This document shows positions 33,549 through 41,669 of a stretch of 64,000 bases of DNA, one piece after another (position 1 is the stretch's first letter; the number at the start of each line of letters is the position of its first letter). The stretch comes from Candidatus Hodarchaeota archaeon (GTDB lineage: Archaea > Asgardarchaeota > Heimdallarchaeia > Hodarchaeales > Hodarchaeaceae). The notes below the pieces were generated by a model, which saw only the letters and a list, made by a program, of their open reading frames with translations, ran no database searches and was not told where the DNA came from. Location: contig JAEOSR010000032.1 of NCBI GenBank assembly GCA_016840285.1, positions 19,083 through 83,082 on the forward strand. The letters run 5' to 3'. Position numbers and translations under genes: made by a program.

Positions 33549-34136
33549 TTGACAGGAACCAAAAAAGTTGTTTTGTGTGGATTAGGACGATCAGGGAAAA
33601 CCACGATTCTTAAATGGTTATTTAATGAAATAACAAGTATACCACCTTTTCTCGCAACAATAGATTATGAAATCCACACACAAATCATTAATAACACGGA
33701 GATAGTATTCTGGGATTTAGCGGGAGTAACAGCACTTTTAGATCGATTTGTAGGACTAGATCCTGACAATGATATCTCAAACATGATCTTTAAGGAAATG
33801 GATACATTAGTCTATGTAGTTGATTCTATTGAAATCAAAGATATTTCCCGGAGTAGAAAGTACCTAAACTTATGTCTGAAGAATACAACAAAATATAGTC
33901 CGATGGCGGCTATCTTCATTTTACAACACAAGATTGATCTGATCCCAACGAAGATGCGAGAGGAGGTATATCACACCATCAAAGATTATTTATTCAAAGA
34001 TATTACACAACACCTTTGGTATTATGAGACATCCATGGTCAACACTTCCATTGCTGTAGCAATGTGTGCAGTATACCAGGCCACCCTCGGGTACATCCCG
34101 AATAATGTGATTCCAGAACCGTTCCTTGAGATCTAG
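33549..34136 (+). CDS. Rag/Gtr-like small GTPase
   Basis: Ras-superfamily GTPase of 195 residues. G1 is GLGRSGKTT (11-19), G3 WDLAG (55-59), and G4 HKID (127-130). An HK.D form of G4 instead of NKxD is typical of Rag/Gtr GTPases, which in eukaryotes control TORC1 at lysosomes; Asgard archaea have many Rag-like proteins. No lipidation or membrane signal. TTG start with GATGAGGGG upstream; the frame is open further back (see the preceding fragment). No longin or roadblock partner was found nearby. The dispersed repeat begins about 90 bases after its stop. Confidence 0.85.
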   Translation: MTGTKKVVLCGLGRSGKTTILKWLFNEITSIPPFLATIDYEIHTQIINNTEIVFWDLAGVTALLDRFVGLDPDNDISNMIFKEMDTLVYVVDSIEIKDISRSRKYLNLCLKNTTKYSPMAAIFILQHKIDLIPTKMREEVYHTIKDYLFKDITQHLWYYETSMVNTSIAVAMCAVYQATLGYIPNNVIPEPFLEI

Positions 34137-34225
34137 GCTTTTATTGCAAGCAATAAAAACAACTCATTCCTGCTTCATAGAGTCGTGCCCAGGAGTACCG
34201 GGTCTTACCAACTCTCCACAAGCGT

Positions 34226-34300
34226 TTATGCTCTATTTGAAGTTCCTGACTCCTTAAGGCTTTCTGACTATAGTCCCACTAAGTTGCCCTTGATTAGTGG
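34226..34300 (+). repeat. Dispersed repeat copy 2
   Basis: Contains ATGCTCTATTTGAAGTTCC, TGACTCCTTAAGGCTTTCTGAC and a right end CTTGATTAGTGG. The stop codon of the following minus-strand membrane protein lies inside this right end (its last residues His-His-stop are read from the complement of TTAGTGGTG). Confidence 0.75.
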
Positions 34301-34866
34301 TGAACGAATTGGTCTCGGACAAATAAGGAATTCACAAATAAAAATATAGGAATACTACCTAGTAAGATTAGAGAAAGAAGATGGAATATGGTCCATTGAT
34401 TATTCCATAGTTCTACCCAAGGAAGCTTTAAGACTGAAAGGAGAGCCAGAAGGCTCCCAATCGCTATAAGGAGAGAAGGGATAGCCATAACAAAAGAAAA
34501 GATCAATGAACTTTTCCAAGCAGAATAGTTTAACGTCCTATACCCTGATCTTATCCGGAGACAAACCCCCCCTGTCACACCTAAAAATATGTTTAATAAA
34601 ATAATCACAAGAAAAGTATAGATCCCAAAAACAAGTCCAATTAGAATCCCCACGAAGAAAACAAGAAAACCAAAAAGGAATACACATATTCCACAAAGCA
34701 ACCACAAAGCAGCACTTATCTGGATAGCCAATGATAATTCTTTCATTTTATCTACAGTCACATCTGGCTTACCACTCAGAAAATACAACCCAACCATAAA
34801 TAAGATTAAAACAACACTAATCAGAACACTAATGAAGACATCCTCAAAGGTTGCCTGTCTAAACAT
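34294..34866 (-). CDS. Multi-pass membrane protein of unknown function
   Basis: A 190-residue protein with about five predicted membrane helices, for example VLISVVLILFMVGLYFLSG, ALWLLCGICVFLFGFLVFFVGIL, FGIYTFLVIILLNIFLGVTGG, LIFSFVMAIPSLLIAIGSLLALL and LLSLILLGSIPIFLFVNSLFV. No conserved motif recognised. Its C-terminus ends within the right edge of a dispersed repeat copy, so the repeat forms its 3' boundary. Confidence 0.6.
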   Translation of the reverse strand: MFRQATFEDVFISVLISVVLILFMVGLYFLSGKPDVTVDKMKELSLAIQISAALWLLCGICVFLFGFLVFFVGILIGLVFGIYTFLVIILLNIFLGVTGGVCLRIRSGYRTLNYSAWKSSLIFSFVMAIPSLLIAIGSLLALLSVLKLPWVELWNNQWTIFHLLSLILLGSIPIFLFVNSLFVRDQFVHH

Positions 34867-35100
34867 TATTACCCCTCAATTTCTAATTCACTTTTAGTAA
34901 TAAATAGATCTTGCTTTTTTAGAAAATCTGAATTTCCACCAATCTAGAAATATTGAAAATCGAGAGATTGAAGCTTAATACAGAATATCCCATTGATGCT
35001 CTAAGTGTCAGAATGAAGAAGAATTAGGAAAATAGCTGGATTACATCAACAAAGACGAAAACTTTTCATATCTGAAACTGAGTCTTGGGGAAAAAGGCAC

Positions 35101-35349
35101 ATGAAGGATGAAAGATCTATTATGGGCTTACAAGAAATAGAAGAGTTGATCGAGCAAGCGAACTATAATCAGGCCCTAAAAGAAATAGCCAAATTAACCC
35201 AAGGGGAGACGCTAGATGGAAGAATCCTGAAAACTCGAATCTTAACACGACAGGGAGAGCTGAACGATACGTTAACCGTAGCCAAGGAAGCAGTACAGGA
35301 AAGCGAACAGAATGGGACTGAGAACCAAAAATTAAAAGCGAAAGTTTAG
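35101..35349 (+). pseudogene. N-terminal remnant of a TPR protein
   Basis: An 82-residue frame whose start (MGLQEIEELIEQANYNQALKEIAKLTQGETLDGRILKTRILTRQGELNDTLTVAKEAVQ) matches in layout the first 80 residues of the TPR-nitrilase protein at 45142. A full TPR protein would go on for hundreds of residues, but this one stops at once. Probably a truncated gene left between repeats. ATG or the later internal Met may be the start. Confidence 0.5.
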
Positions 35350-35429
35350 AAAGAATCTACTTTGGAAATGAATATAACTCCTGATCCCTCAGATAACTCC
35401 CTCATTCGAATTTAAGAACTCCTTGAAAG

Positions 35430-35861
35430 TTATTTACTCGATGGTAGCGGTGTCACTCGGTTCTCAGCAACCTCCTTTTTGGGGGGGTAACATGCCTTAC
35501 ACGCTAAATTTAAACACTTAATTCTTCCATTACTTCTTTTTCTAAAGAATTCTTTAAATCTAGTTCCACAAAATAGACAATGTTGTCGCCTATCCCAACC
35601 TGTTTGTGAAATTAAGGAGATACAGAACTCACAAGTATATCTTTGACAGGTAGAACACTGAATAAGATAGGTATCTCTTCCACATATCTGGCAATGTTGC
35701 ATGTTTTCCCTTCTTTTGTATGTCTTATGAAACTCCCTTCTAGTAATTAAAGGTAATGATGGTAATAAAAGGGTATCTCTAGAATCTCTCCGAATATTCA
35801 GAGAAGTTTCTTCAATTTTGAGCTGAAGATGATTGATTTCTAATTTTTTGTCGGAGTTCAT
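35430..35861 (-). CDS. RING-like zinc-binding protein, copy 1
   Basis: A 143-residue protein. After a 50-residue N-terminal region (partly helical) come four CxxC pairs: CQIC, CSTC, CEFC and CLFC (about 57-100), spaced as in a C4C4 RING cross-brace, then a basic stretch and an extra CLNLACKAC. It resembles the protein at 50583 (QCQICG..ILIQC..C.R.TC..C). RING domains usually recruit E2 enzymes for ubiquitin-type tagging, and Asgard archaea have such systems, but no ubiquitin, E1 or E2 gene is in the window. Confidence 0.65.
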   Translation of the reverse strand: MNSDKKLEINHLQLKIEETSLNIRRDSRDTLLLPSLPLITRREFHKTYKRRENMQHCQICGRDTYLIQCSTCQRYTCEFCISLISQTGWDRRQHCLFCGTRFKEFFRKRSNGRIKCLNLACKACYPPKKEVAENRVTPLPSSK

Positions 35862-35883
35862 GATTTACTAGCAAAAACAAATT

Positions 35884-35962
35884 GACCAGACAGACACCAG
35901 ACCGACTACTCAACTCGAAATAAAGGACTCCGTAAGCTACCTGACGATAGTATTTTCTGAAA
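35884..35962 (+). repeat. Dispersed repeat copy 3 (left part)
   Basis: Contains CCAGACAGACACCAGACC, GGACTCCGTAAGC and CTACCTGACGATAG. It ends where the truncated propeller fragment begins (35970), so this copy marks a 5' truncation. Confidence 0.7.
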
Positions 35963-35969
35963 ACTGAAT

Positions 35970-36218
35970 TTAAGGATCATAGATATTGCCGATCTAAATG
36001 ACCCTAGTGAAGTGTACCACTCAACTGAAGACATAGGGCGAGCTTATCGCTTACATCTAGATGGAACTAAACTTTACCTTGTAGATTTTGAAGGAATTAT
36101 TCATGTTTTTGAAATACAAGTCACTCAATCATCTAATCACTCAAGTACACCAGGATTCACAATTATAGGAATTTTTTCATCCACTTCTTTGGTAGTTTCT
36201 TTAACGAGAGAGAAATAA
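35970..36218 (+). pseudogene. C-terminal fragment of an LVIVD-type surface protein
   Basis: The frame reads RIIDIADLNDPSEVYHSTEDIGRAYRLHLDGTKLYLVDFEGIIHVFEI, close to one blade of an LVIVD beta-propeller, then a Ser/Thr-rich linker, a hydrophobic helix (GFTIIGIFSSTSLVVSL) and a basic end (TREK), the usual C-terminal anchor of Asgard surface proteins. There is no proper start; a GTG at 36012 is the only candidate. The gene was cut at its 5' side exactly next to repeat copy 3. Confidence 0.6.
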
Positions 36219-36322
36219 CCAAAAGTAATATTATTTTGATCATCAGTCAATTTATTTCTTCAGTCTGATTGAGGTACATAAAAATAAAGCACTGACGAAA
36301 GCCTTGCTGAAAAATCTCAATG

Positions 36323-36385
36323 TTATCTGGCGATAGATTTTTCTAAAAATACAGCATTTCCACATTTTATTGATAAAATAAGGCT
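36323..36385 (+). repeat. Dispersed repeat copy 4 (right part)
   Basis: Contains TTATCTGGCGATAG, the hairpin AGATTTTTCTAAAAAT, and a TTTCCACATTTTATTG stretch equal to the middle-to-right part of full copies (GACGATAG, ATTTTTTAGAAAAAAT, TTTCCACAATTTTTGAG). It lies between the propeller fragment and the HTH gene. Confidence 0.55.
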
Positions 36386-36425
36386 AATCTATTTCATTGG
36401 ATCAAGAATTACTTTTTTCCAAGCT

Positions 36426-36911
36426 ATGAAAACCCTTATAAGTGGAGAATTTCCTCTGTTAGAATGGAGCAAGATGATTTCCCTGAAAAGAGAAAATGAC
36501 TTGGATCGAATTCTTGGGACACCTAGTGCTCAAAATCTCATCCGAACTCTCGCATGTTGGGAAGGATTACCCGTCAAAGATTTAATTACAAAAACAAACT
36601 TGAGCGAAAGCCAAATTCATGCGACATTAAAGAACTTAATCAAAATTGGGATTGTAACCAGTCCCTCACGCGGGTATTACCAGTTTTCACAAACAGAAGT
36701 GGTAAAGAAAATTCAAGAAGCATATACCTCCATTCTTATTCAGTCCGTGGGAGAGGAGCTCTACAAAATAATGAAAACCATTAACGAGTATACACCAGAG
36801 GAACTAGCAGCCATTTTAGGAAAACTCCAAGAGAAGTGGGGACCAATAATCCAGAACCATTATTCACGAATGTTTTCATCCCTAGTCGAAACTACAATTG
36901 ATCAGATTTAA
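36426..36911 (+). CDS. Winged-helix transcription regulator-like protein
   Basis: A 161-residue protein. A winged helix-turn-helix is seen around residues 35-95 (LIRTLACWEGLPVKDLITKTNLSESQIHATLKNLIKIGIVTSPSRGYYQFS), with the wing at SRGYYQFS. The C-terminal half is helical (VEELYKIMKTINEYTPEELAAILGKLQEKWG), probably for dimerisation. It is followed after 8 bases by the small HEMLH protein, so the two form an operon, perhaps a regulator with a peptidase it controls (inference, similar to ImmR/ImmA-like logic). Confidence 0.65.
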   Translation: MKTLISGEFPLLEWSKMISLKRENDLDRILGTPSAQNLIRTLACWEGLPVKDLITKTNLSESQIHATLKNLIKIGIVTSPSRGYYQFSQTEVVKKIQEAYTSILIQSVGEELYKIMKTINEYTPEELAAILGKLQEKWGPIIQNHYSRMFSSLVETTIDQI

Positions 36912-36919
36912 GGGATTCT

Positions 36920-37390
36920 ATGCGACACCCCTCTGATCAGTTGCTAGAAGCGATAGACAAGGCAAAACAACTCATTTTCGAACACTTTCAAATCACTATT
37001 GACGATGAAATCTTTATTTGTACCATTGAAGAGATGACTAATCGACTTGATCAGATCTATGCACCAAAAGCATTGTCCATTTTTGAAAAAATAAAACCTT
37101 TAATAAGATATCTGGATGGAAAATACTTCAAGGCAACACCGGAAATATGGTTGATTGAAGGAAGAGGAGAAAATCTACCAACAATTATGCATGAAATGTT
37201 ACATTCAATCCAAAGATGCAATGCAGACCATCGGGAACCTATTGTACACTATCTCACATTTAAACTGACTGGAGACAAAACAGGGATTTATAATACTTTG
37301 ATCGAGGATTGGAAAGAAATAGAAAGAATACATGGCTTCAAACAAATAAAAGAACGATTGATCTCAGAAGGGGATTGTGAAAACTTCTAG
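36920..37390 (+). CDS. Small zincin-like protein with HEMLH motif
   Basis: A 156-residue protein. GENLPTIMHEMLHSIQRCNADHRE carries HExxH (91-95), typical of zinc metallopeptidases, and is nearly identical in this spot to HEILHSIQRQRG of the large protein at 14115-15974. A later Glu/Asp such as in LIEDWKEIERIHGF could be the third ligand. No signal peptide. It pairs with the upstream winged-helix gene. Repeat copy 5 follows directly after it. Confidence 0.6.
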   Translation: MRHPSDQLLEAIDKAKQLIFEHFQITIDDEIFICTIEEMTNRLDQIYAPKALSIFEKIKPLIRYLDGKYFKATPEIWLIEGRGENLPTIMHEMLHSIQRCNADHREPIVHYLTFKLTGDKTGIYNTLIEDWKEIERIHGFKQIKERLISEGDCENF

Positions 37391-37400
37391 CAATCAAAAG

Positions 37401-37464
37401 GACCTTGAGTCCTCTGACGATAGGAACATCTCAATTTCCACTAAGTCGCTCTTGGCGTACTAAT
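37401..37464 (+). repeat. Dispersed repeat copy 5
   Basis: Contains GAGTCCTCTGACGATAGG, AACATCTCAATTTCCAC, TAAGTCGCTCTTGGCG and a right end TACTAATT. The middle core is identical to copies 10, 11, 21 and 23. Starts 11 bases after the stop of the zincin-like gene. Confidence 0.75.
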
Positions 37465-37500
37465 TATATTTGTGAAATTACCTCATAAACAATGAAAGTC

Positions 37501-38106
37501 TCATTTATTATAATTTTTGCCAACACTAAACGCTTTTGCAATGGTGTTTCCTAAAACCCAATAGTTCCCGTCTGATCCAATAAGTATAGGGTTAACTTTT
37601 TTGATATCTGCTTTACATCTACTAATAGTGCCGTCAGTAAGATACTGTTCTCCAATATATGTCTCAACTATCTCAGCAAAAAAGATGTCTCCATCAGGAA
37701 AGAAATCGGATAAATGTCTAATAACTTTGCATTCAAAGTTAATAGGACATTCTATGATCATAGGTGCGGATCCAAGGTCTCCGTAGAAAGACTGAAAAAC
37801 TGTTGATTTATCTACATTGTGTCCCGAGACAGTACCACAATAATCAGTTACTTGTACTAATTCCGCTGAAGGGATATTCACACTAAAAGAATTATTTTCT
37901 TTGATACCTTGAGTTGTATAGTGTTCTTTTCCGGTAGAAATATAGATAGTGGGGGGGGAAGAAATCCGAAGCACACCGAAGTTTCCAACAACATTGTAGG
38001 TAGGTTTATTGTTGACATTAGCTCCTATTAATACAATCGGAACACCAGATAATATCGCTTCGGAACCACATTTAATTTTTCCACTACTCTTATCTGTAAA
38101 ACTCAC
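37501..38106 (-). CDS. Flavin reductase-family protein
   Basis: FMN-binding split-barrel protein of 201 residues. Seen are the N-terminal GVPIVLIGANVNNKPTYNVVGNFGVLRISSPPTIYISTGKEHYTTQGIKENNSFSVNIPSAELVQVTDYCGTVSGHNVDK block, which is the family signature, and a C-terminal PILIGSDGNYWVLG. Such proteins pass electrons from NAD(P)H or F420H2 to flavin. The GTG start has GGAGGT upstream, and this site lies inside the end of the small Cys-rich gene at 38110, so the two are co-transcribed. Confidence 0.88.
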   Translation of the reverse strand: MSFTDKSSGKIKCGSEAILSGVPIVLIGANVNNKPTYNVVGNFGVLRISSPPTIYISTGKEHYTTQGIKENNSFSVNIPSAELVQVTDYCGTVSGHNVDKSTVFQSFYGDLGSAPMIIECPINFECKVIRHLSDFFPDGDIFFAEIVETYIGEQYLTDGTISRCKADIKKVNPILIGSDGNYWVLGNTIAKAFSVGKNYNK

Positions 38107-38109
38107 AAT

Positions 38110-38226
38110 TCAACCTCCAGCTCTGGGTGGGATAGATACTCCCGCATAAGAACATAAGGAAGGGTTTAATAACTCATCAGGACAACAAACGATACAAATT
38201 TTGAGCAGATATTCTTCATCGGTCAT
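38110..38226 (-). CDS. Small Cys-rich protein (38 residues)
   Basis: Frame with ATG and GGTGGC upstream. The product MTDEEYLLKICIVCCPDELLNPSLCSYAGVSIPPRAGG has four Cys, including CxxCC. A broken relative exists at about 59229-59280 (MVGDEYLLKICVIC), where a repeat copy replaces the rest. Two related copies argue that it is real. It is directly upstream of the flavin reductase gene. The region to 38455 holds no other gene. Confidence 0.55.
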   Translation of the reverse strand: MTDEEYLLKICIVCCPDELLNPSLCSYAGVSIPPRAGG

Positions 38227-38455
38227 TTTGCCACCAACTTAATCATAGATAGATCTTACGGGATACATTCTGCTGCTTAAAATTTAAGATGTTGATTTTT
38301 CTTAAAGGTATATGGACATATGAAAAGTAGGTAAGAGGTAAAAAAGGTGGACTTAGATTTATACAAAGCATGTTTTATCGGAGTACCAAACGAATTGGTT
38401 TTACAAATTACTTCTAAATACACTGGTGGATTATTTGCACTTTATACTTTCGCAA

Positions 38456-39022
38456 TTATTTTTTCCGATAGCAGAGATATATTACCACTAATCCTAAAGT
38501 TGGGAGATAAGTAAAACTAGAGGTGAGAGATGGTGTCGAAGAACCAGTAGAGGCACTACTACTAAAACTTGCAGTAACAGTAGAAGCGTCAAAGACCAAC
38601 TCTAGAAGATGAATCGTATAAAAAAGATCCTCCCCATATAAGGCATCATTGACATTATTGAAGGCTTTTCCCTGGGAAAAGAGGATATTAATATTCTTGG
38701 ATTCCCCCGCTTTCATGCCCAGAAGGGCTTCAAAAAAGCCAGTATTCGGAGGAAGATAAATGGCTGGGAATTGCTCGATGATTTCAGGGGGAAAAACTGG
38801 ATCACTAGGGTCGTGAACATAGACTGTTCCACTCTGATCATCATAACGAATAGTATCCACCCATAATGTGTAATTAAGCTTTACTACATCATTAATTTCC
38901 ACAACAGGGTCAGGAGGGACATCAGCAGCTTGGACGATTACAACAGGAACCGTACATATGAAATATCCAAACCAAAAAAATGAGATTATCCCTATTAAAG
39001 GAAGCAGGTTTCTGGAATACAA
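38456..39022 (-). CDS. Membrane-anchored extracellular FKBP-like protein, copy 1
   Basis: A 188-residue protein. There is a hydrophobic N-terminal signal (LPLIGIISFFWFGYFICTVPVVIVQAAD), then an FKBP-type domain (VEINDVVKLNYTLWVD... TGFFEALLGMKAGESKNINILFSQGKAFN, about 40-145), a Ser/Thr-rich linker and a C-terminal membrane anchor (YLPTLGLVVIYLCYRKK). FKBP proteins are prolyl isomerases or chaperones. The EALLGMKAGE turn is diagnostic, but active-site aromatics look incomplete. A close paralogue is at 55587. Confidence 0.72.
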   Translation of the reverse strand: MYSRNLLPLIGIISFFWFGYFICTVPVVIVQAADVPPDPVVEINDVVKLNYTLWVDTIRYDDQSGTVYVHDPSDPVFPPEIIEQFPAIYLPPNTGFFEALLGMKAGESKNINILFSQGKAFNNVNDALYGEDLFYTIHLLELVFDASTVTASFSSSASTGSSTPSLTSSFTYLPTLGLVVIYLCYRKK

Positions 39023-39102
39023 CTTTTAATACCCTTATGAACGAAAATTTATTAAATTTATCCCGAAAGGAAGAGAAAACGTGTAAAGCCCAACTCTTCA
39101 CA

Positions 39103-39510
39103 TTACTGGATTTTAGATAAATCATCCCCACAATAGGGACAATTAGATACTGCAGTCATTACCATCAGATTGTAACACGAAGAACATACGAAGCGTTTAC
39201 AAGCTTTACATTGATACGCTGATTCAGTCGCAGGATGAGCCTCAGAATCTAAAACACAAAAAAAACTAGTCCTATGAATAGAAGCAATATCGGAAGTAAT
39301 GTGACTAAAATCCACCGAATCTTCTTTTAATTTGAAGGCTACTTTTCCAACTACTTCTTTTAACAACCATTTTTTCAGAGTTGAAGTAGTCTTAAAGTTG
39401 AGTAACTCTGTTAATTCAGCAAGACTTAAAGTTTCGCATGAAAGACTTATCTGACGCAATTGTTTGATAAGATCGCGAGGTTCGGTCCAATTAATCTCTG
39501 TTCTTCGCAC
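39103..39510 (-). CDS. Winged-helix plus RING-like zinc protein, copy 2
   Basis: A 135-residue protein from a GTG start. Residues about 12-65 (LIKQLRQISLSCETLSLAELTELLNFKTTSTLKKWLLKE) resemble a PCI-like winged helix; the C-terminal part has Cys pairs (C; CKAC; CSSC; CPYC) spaced like a RING. The frame stays open upstream (LLLSRDVQKKELPPALEVRR) into repeat copy 6, with no start there, so the gene seems cut at its 5' end by the repeat, or uses the GTG. Similar RING-like genes are at 35430, 50583 and 59455. Confidence 0.6.
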   Translation of the reverse strand: MRRTEINWTEPRDLIKQLRQISLSCETLSLAELTELLNFKTTSTLKKWLLKEVVGKVAFKLKEDSVDFSHITSDIASIHRTSFFCVLDSEAHPATESAYQCKACKRFVCSSCYNLMVMTAVSNCPYCGDDLSKIQ

Positions 39511-39568
39511 CTCGAGAGCAGGAGGTAATTCTTTCTTTTGAACATCTCGAGAAAGCAGTAGATTAACA

Positions 39569-39623
39569 GAACTATCTCAATTTCTCCGATTTTTTGAAAA
39601 ATCAGCCCTTGTGTGATTAGTGG
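39569..39623 (+). repeat. Dispersed repeat copy 6 (right part)
   Basis: Contains AACTATCTCAATTTCTCC, ATTTTTTGAAAAATCAGCCC and the right end TTGTGTGATTAGTGG. The open frame of the minus-strand RING-like gene enters this copy, giving a 5' junction. Confidence 0.7.
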
Positions 39624-39825
39624 CAGTATATGATTATTTTTTCTCTTTATTACCTTTATCTTCAAAAAAGCATGTTTAAATCTAATGCTGATTTTAGTGA
39701 GAAACTCTAGCTTTTATAAAAGCTTTATAAGCTTCCAAAATCTTTTAAATTAATCTTTTCTTTTTTTAGTCGGTTGAAAGTAAAATTAGGGATTAATTTT
39801 TTTTCTAATTCTCTCCCTTCGAAAG

Positions 39826-41376
39826 GTGAGTAATGAAGTGGTTCGGCCTGGTCGAGAGAGTTTTAAACGATTTCTCAATACAATTCTCGGACGAATTACA
39901 CCCCATATTGAGGGATACTCACCACCAGATCAAGTTTTACTTACAGATTTCCTCTCAGTTCTCCAACATCACGAGGAGGCCGATTATAAAAGAAGTAAAC
40001 TCTCACAACGGCTTGTAGAATACATTAATAGAGTTTCTGAAACCACAGAATATTTAGGAAAAGCATTTCTTTGGTTTACATACAACTATATATGGAATGC
40101 AGATCTAATATTAAACGTCTCCGAATTTCACGCTGATCACTTTTATGAATACTTAGTTAAACATCTCCGTGGTAGTTCTGGGACACCAGGAGTATATAAT
40201 CTGATTCAGCAAAAGATTCCATTGACAAATCTTGCTTGGGAACAATTACAGTATGAAAGTAATAAGCTCCTCTATCCTCTTTCAGAGTATCAATTACAGA
40301 TCTTAATAGCTCTCTACTTGTTCATTAACGGAGGCATTGACGCACTCAATCCACGAAAAATAAGAGAAGCCATAATCAGCCAAGTACCTTTTCAGCCCAA
40401 TGTAAAACCAACCACCGAGCTCTCACGGTTTTTTAAATTCATTGATGGCTCTTGGTACTTACGTTTTCATAATCCTGTGTTTGGATTGGAGCGTCTGGCT
40501 TTTCATTATGAACTAAATGAAGGAAGATCGCTAAATGAAATATTCAACTTTCTTGATCCAGGTTCCACTGTATTAGGTTTAAGTGCAGTATACTATGATA
40601 GGAACAATCCAAATACCCATATTGGAACATTGGTTGTCCCCACAGAAACAATTAACCAATTAACAGCATATCTCCACCGACGAGAAGCAGAAAGAGCTCT
40701 AAACCTTATTGATTTAACAAAGATTAATAGTATTCATCGAAATGTGTCTTTTGAAAACTATAAAGTAGGCACTGGATGGGTACAATTAAGTAAAACGAAA
40801 ACGAGACAATTAACAAATCAAATAAAGGTGAAACATCCCCGGAAAAAAAAGAAACCACCTTCATTGTCATTCACCACTCCAGACTATAACACAGACTGGA
40901 ACTTCAGGGATCATCCCTTACCCTCTCAAATCATTCAATTATATTGTAAATTTTCTAGAGAATTCTCGTTTACATCGTTACCCATCCAAACAGGTACCCA
41001 AAGCACATTTACACTCTCCCGATCTGAAATCGGGCTACTTAAGCAATTATTCTATAACAAAGTAGTTCATATTGGATTTGTGCCCTATCGTCTTGTTTAT
41101 GAATTTGCATTAGATTCCTACTGGATTAAAATACCCCAAATTCCTCAAATTCAGTTAAAAACATTCTTAAACACACTACCATACTGTGAATACTATATTA
41201 CTGATTCTTCTATCCTAGTATGGACAAGATTGAATCCCCAATTAAGGGAATGGATTAAAAATGACCTCTTGTGGGAAATATATCAAATCTTACCAACTCA
41301 TCCTCCACAAGGATTGAAATACAAATGGTTCGATGAAAACAATCTCATGTGGATTCCACCCGATTTTCCTTCCTAA
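39826..41376 (+). CDS. Unknown protein, 515-residue family, copy C
   Basis: Third paralogue, 516 residues, GTG start. Close to copy B over the whole length: FKRFLNTILGRITPHIEGYS, LWFTYNYIWNADLILNVSEFHADHFYEYL, ESNKLLYPLSEYQLQILIALYLFINGGIDALNPRKIREAI, LSRFFKFIDGSWYLRFHNPVFGLERLAFHYELNEG, STVLGLSAVYYDRNNPNTHIGTLVVP, LSFTTPDYNTDWNF, SEIGLLKQLFYNKVVHIGFVPYRLVYEFALDSYWIKIP, KYKWFDENNLMWIPPDF. It lies inside the repeat-bearing region, while A and B lie outside. It also shares the 3' flank with B. No known domain. Confidence 0.7.
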   Translation: MSNEVVRPGRESFKRFLNTILGRITPHIEGYSPPDQVLLTDFLSVLQHHEEADYKRSKLSQRLVEYINRVSETTEYLGKAFLWFTYNYIWNADLILNVSEFHADHFYEYLVKHLRGSSGTPGVYNLIQQKIPLTNLAWEQLQYESNKLLYPLSEYQLQILIALYLFINGGIDALNPRKIREAIISQVPFQPNVKPTTELSRFFKFIDGSWYLRFHNPVFGLERLAFHYELNEGRSLNEIFNFLDPGSTVLGLSAVYYDRNNPNTHIGTLVVPTETINQLTAYLHRREAERALNLIDLTKINSIHRNVSFENYKVGTGWVQLSKTKTRQLTNQIKVKHPRKKKKPPSLSFTTPDYNTDWNFRDHPLPSQIIQLYCKFSREFSFTSLPIQTGTQSTFTLSRSEIGLLKQLFYNKVVHIGFVPYRLVYEFALDSYWIKIPQIPQIQLKTFLNTLPYCEYYITDSSILVWTRLNPQLREWIKNDLLWEIYQILPTHPPQGLKYKWFDENNLMWIPPDFPS

Positions 41377-41399
41377 GAAAAAAAGAAAAAGAAGGGAGT

Positions 41400-41525
41400 G
41401 AATAAAGAATTTAAACCTTATTGGCTGGGAGGAGAGCCATCTTGAGGAGGCATTTCGTTTTTCACCGCTCCTTTATTTAGTACCGCCTTTAAGAACACCC
41501 AACATTTTTCAATGGGCCATTAATT
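41400..41525 (-). repeat. Conserved 3' flank of paralogue C, possible 33-codon frame
   Basis: Counterpart of 26805-26935. On the minus strand a frame of 33 codons runs from after a TAA near 41525 to a TAA near 41419, reading IEKCWVFLKAVLNKGAVK and then NEMPPQDGSPPSQ. It has no clear ATG at the front. Whether it is a micro-gene or a non-coding 3' element is unresolved. Confidence 0.5.
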
Positions 41526-41599
41526 GAATTAATTATGAGCTGAAATTTCTCGACTGCCATTCAACGTCTTTAATTCTTTTTCAATATAAGCTCCCCAGC

Positions 41600-41655
41600 T
41601 TATTCGTTCTTTAACTCGTCTCAGCTTGCTGACAAAGTTTCTAAACTCGACTCTT
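41600..41655 (-). pseudogene. 3'-end remnant of an AbiEi-type gene
   Basis: The plus-strand bases match those at the 3' end of the AbiEi gene at 52183 (GTCTCAGCTT, CTGACAAAG, TTTCTAAACTCG). On the minus strand they encode SSLETLSAS-stop, against PSLETLSVS-stop in the intact gene. Only this tail is left; it shows another copy of the module once stood here. Confidence 0.6.
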
Positions 41656-41669
41656 TATGTCAAGGCTAC

